From NCBI GenBank assembly GCA_012511245.1, contig JAAZGM010000166.1:1-6537 (forward strand): a DNA stretch of 6,537 nt. The letters run 5' to 3'. Below the pieces are notes generated by a model. It was not told the DNA's origin and did not search any database. It saw only the letters and a program-made list of their open reading frames with translations. Each line of letters begins with the position of its first letter. The stretch's first letter is position 1. The position numbers and the translations under genes were made by a program. The DNA is from Methanomicrobiales archaeon (lineage in GTDB: Archaea; Halobacteriota; Methanomicrobia; Methanomicrobiales; Methanoculleaceae). Below, piece by piece: positions 4,959-6,537 of this stretch.

Positions 4959-6299
4959 ATGGCAATCCATCCCATCGACTACCGGTACGGCACACCGGAG
5001 ATGCGCGCCGTCTGGGGCGAGGAGAACCGGTTCCGGGCTATTGTCACGGCAGAAGTGGCTCTTGCCCGGGCTGAAGCGGCGCACGGGATGATCCCGCGCG
5101 AGGATGCGGAGACGATCGCGGCGTGTGCGCTGAACGCGAGCCTCGATCGGGCAAAAGAGATCGAGGCCGAGATCAACCACGACATGATGGCGATCGTCAA
5201 GGCCGTCGCTGAGGTCTGCGGCGACGCGGGGCGGTGGATCCACTACGGGGCGACCTCGAACGATATCCTGGACACGGCGACCGCTCTACAGGTCCGCGAG
5301 AGCCTTGCGCTCATCGAGGAGAAACTCGCAAGACTCCTCGGCGTGCTTCTTGCCCGGAGCGCCGAGACGAAGACCCTCGTCTGTGCTGGCCGCACCCACG
5401 GGCAGATCGGCGTCCCGACCACCTACGGCCTCCGGTTTGCTATCTGGGCAAGCGAGATCTCCCGCCACATCGAGCGGCTCCGCCAGCTGCGCCCACGTGT
5501 CGTCGTCGGGCAGCTCACCGGTGCTGTCGGCACCCAGGCGGCCCTCGGGGATGCCGGCATCGATACCCAGGCGACGATGATGGAGTTCCTCGGTATCGGG
5601 ACTGTGGACGTCTCGAACCAGCTCATCGCCCGCGACCGCTACGCGGAGTACTTCATGCTCCTTGCAAACGTCGCGACGACGCTCGACAAGATCGGCCTTG
5701 AGGTCCGGCTGATGCAGCGCTCCGAGATCGGGGAACTCGCGGAAGCGTTTGGGAAGAAGCAGGTGGGCTCGAGCACGATGCCCCACAAGAGAAACCCGAT
5801 CAAGAGCGAACAGGTCTGCGGTCTTGCGCGGATCGTCCGATCTGCGGTCGAACCGGCTCTTGCAAACAACGCCCTCTGGGACGAGCGTGACCTCACAAAC
5901 TCCTCTCCCGAGCGGGTGCTCTTCCCCGAGGCGTCGGTGCTTGCCGACCACATCCTGAACGTGATGATCGGCGTGATGGACGGCCTTGAGTTCAACAAGA
6001 AGAACATCCGGAAGAACCTGATGATGCTCCGGGGCGTGAACCTCGCCGAGTCGGTGATGATCGAGTTGACGAAGCGGGGCATGAGCCGGCAGGATGCCCA
6101 TGAAGCGATGCGGACGGCGAGCATGCAGGCCCTTGCCGAGGATCGCGACCTTGCCCGGGTGCTCGGCGAACGGCCGGAGGTCACGGCGTTTGTCTCCCGT
6201 GCCGAACTCGACGCTCTCCTCGACCCCGACGCCTACATCGGGACGGCCGTCCTGCAGGTGGAGCGGTTGATCGAGAAGCTCAGGCCGCTCTGTCCGTGA
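4959..6299 (+). CDS. purB: Adenylosuccinate lyase
   Basis: A 446-residue cytoplasmic, normally homotetrameric enzyme of the fumarase/aspartase superfamily. It splits SAICAR to AICAR and adenylosuccinate to AMP, releasing fumarate each time. Visible motifs: EINHDMMA with H74, TSNDILDT at 99-106, RTHGQ with catalytic-type H147, and the family signature GSSTMPHKRNP at 270-280, whose serine loop supplies the catalytic base. Length fits archaeal PurB (about 400-460). I prefer ATG 4959 because MAIHPIDYRYG is the usual N-terminus of archaeal PurB. An in-frame ATG at 4920 with AGGA 3 bases before it would add 13 residues that do not fit the family. The preferred start has no close Shine-Dalgarno, only GGGAG about 20 bases upstream, so a short-leader or leaderless transcript is possible. 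Codons are strongly GC-ending. No other purine genes are adjacent. Confidence 0.96.
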   Translation: MAIHPIDYRYGTPEMRAVWGEENRFRAIVTAEVALARAEAAHGMIPREDAETIAACALNASLDRAKEIEAEINHDMMAIVKAVAEVCGDAGRWIHYGATSNDILDTATALQVRESLALIEEKLARLLGVLLARSAETKTLVCAGRTHGQIGVPTTYGLRFAIWASEISRHIERLRQLRPRVVVGQLTGAVGTQAALGDAGIDTQATMMEFLGIGTVDVSNQLIARDRYAEYFMLLANVATTLDKIGLEVRLMQRSEIGELAEAFGKKQVGSSTMPHKRNPIKSEQVCGLARIVRSAVEPALANNALWDERDLTNSSPERVLFPEASVLADHILNVMIGVMDGLEFNKKNIRKNLMMLRGVNLAESVMIELTKRGMSRQDAHEAMRTASMQALAEDRDLARVLGERPEVTAFVSRAELDALLDPDAYIGTAVLQVERLIEKLRPLCP

Positions 6300-6305
6300 A
6301 GGGAT

Positions 6306-6325
6306 GGGGCGGATATGCCGCACCC
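6306..6325 (+). terminator. Possible purB terminator hairpin
   Basis: GGGGCGG (6306-6312) pairs with CCGC plus CCC (6318-6325) across a single bulged A at 6322, with loop ATATG. It begins 6 bases after the purB stop and is followed by a C/T-rich tract rather than a pure T run. Further downstream TTTTTT at 6404-6409 could serve as the actual archaeal stop signal. Confidence 0.4.
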
Positions 6326-6342
6326 CCCCTCTCCTTGAGGTC

Positions 6343-6498
6343 TCAGAACTTTTCCACGATACTGTAGCCAGACGCCACGGTCGGTGTCGAGGAGGATCTC
6401 GCCTTTTTTGGGTAGTGCTCCAGCATATAACTGATAAGTGATTTCAGAGGATCCGACTGAATTGCGTTGAGCAACAGCCTGTATTCATGACGAGACAA
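6343..6498 (-). pseudogene. Coding-like fragment split by a -1 frameshift at the window edge
   Basis: On the minus strand a frame from TTG 6498 to TGA 6343 encodes 51 residues, beginning LSRHEYRLLLNAIQSDPLKS and continuing to MLEHYPKK. From there the sequence makes more sense in the -1 frame: GEILLDTDRGVWLQYRGKVL, with codons ending in C/G like real genes here. That frame stays open to TAG 6233-6235 inside purB. The switch point is CCA AAA AAG (6403-6411), which contains the A AAA AAG heptamer used for programmed -1 frameshifting in dnaX and IS3-type elements. Upstream, a third frame begins ATG 6536 (MKQLTVEAHSLHDC), suggesting a second shift. Most likely a decayed gene whose family I do not recognise; programmed frameshifting is the alternative. 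The convergent end meets purB. Confidence 0.35.
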
Positions 6499-6537
6499 TC
6501 ATGCAGTGAGTGTGCTTCCACTGTCAGTTGTTTCATA

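Noticed and set aside
5286..6323. Minus-strand open frame of 345 residues opposite purB
   Set aside because: It lies almost wholly within purB, which carries the complete lyase signature. The antisense translation is rich in H, R, D and V as expected for a shadow frame of a GC-rich gene.
1..6537. CRISPR array, tRNA, rRNA or known riboswitch
   Set aside because: No regularly spaced direct repeats, no cloverleaf with a TTC loop and no rRNA-like stretch were seen on either strand.

Overview
The window looks like a chromosomal piece of a hydrogenotrophic methanogen of the order Methanomicrobiales, most likely Methanoculleus or a close relative. The strongest reason is a 330-residue F420-dependent alcohol dehydrogenase that matches, from memory, the structurally studied Adf of Methanoculleus. 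An archaeal-type PurB, an N-terminal HTH fused to PAS domains, and GC-rich genes separated by AT-rich spacers agree with this. No database search was possible.

Layout from left to right: (1) 1-300 (+) is the C-terminal end of a CorA-type metal ion channel whose usual GMN signature reads SMN. (2) 301-922 has no convincing gene but holds several inverted repeats. One is a strong 10-bp hairpin just past the end of the cupin gene. (3) 923-1312 and 1356-2348 (both -) form a likely two-gene operon, adf followed by a small cupin protein with both cupin motifs intact. (4) 2363-3330 is a long, mostly non-coding, AT-rich to mixed stretch. It holds several perfect dyads, possible TATA boxes, and a hairpin plus degraded coding traces that may be the right end of a dead IS200/IS605-type (TnpB) element. 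(5) 3331-4734 (-) encodes an HTH-PAS-PAS-PAS sensory protein without a kinase domain. (6) 4735-4958 is a divergent promoter region with two overlapping, mutually exclusive hairpins. (7) 4959-6299 (+) is purB, adenylosuccinate lyase. (8) 6300-6537 holds a possible purB terminator and, on the minus strand, a short coding-like fragment split by a -1 frameshift at an A AAA AAG heptamer.

Functionally this is a mix. purB serves purine synthesis (two steps releasing fumarate). Adf oxidises secondary alcohols with coenzyme F420, which can supply reducing power for methanogenesis from CO2. The cupin is probably a metal-binding accessory enzyme or sensor co-transcribed with adf. The PAS protein is probably a one-component regulator, with its own promoter or the shared intergenic region as a natural first target. 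I see no evidence of a large undescribed system. The items most worth a second look are the SMN variant in CorA, the frameshifted fragment at the right edge, the orphan promoter-dyad-hairpin array at 2787-2857, and the alternative hairpins between the PAS gene and purB.
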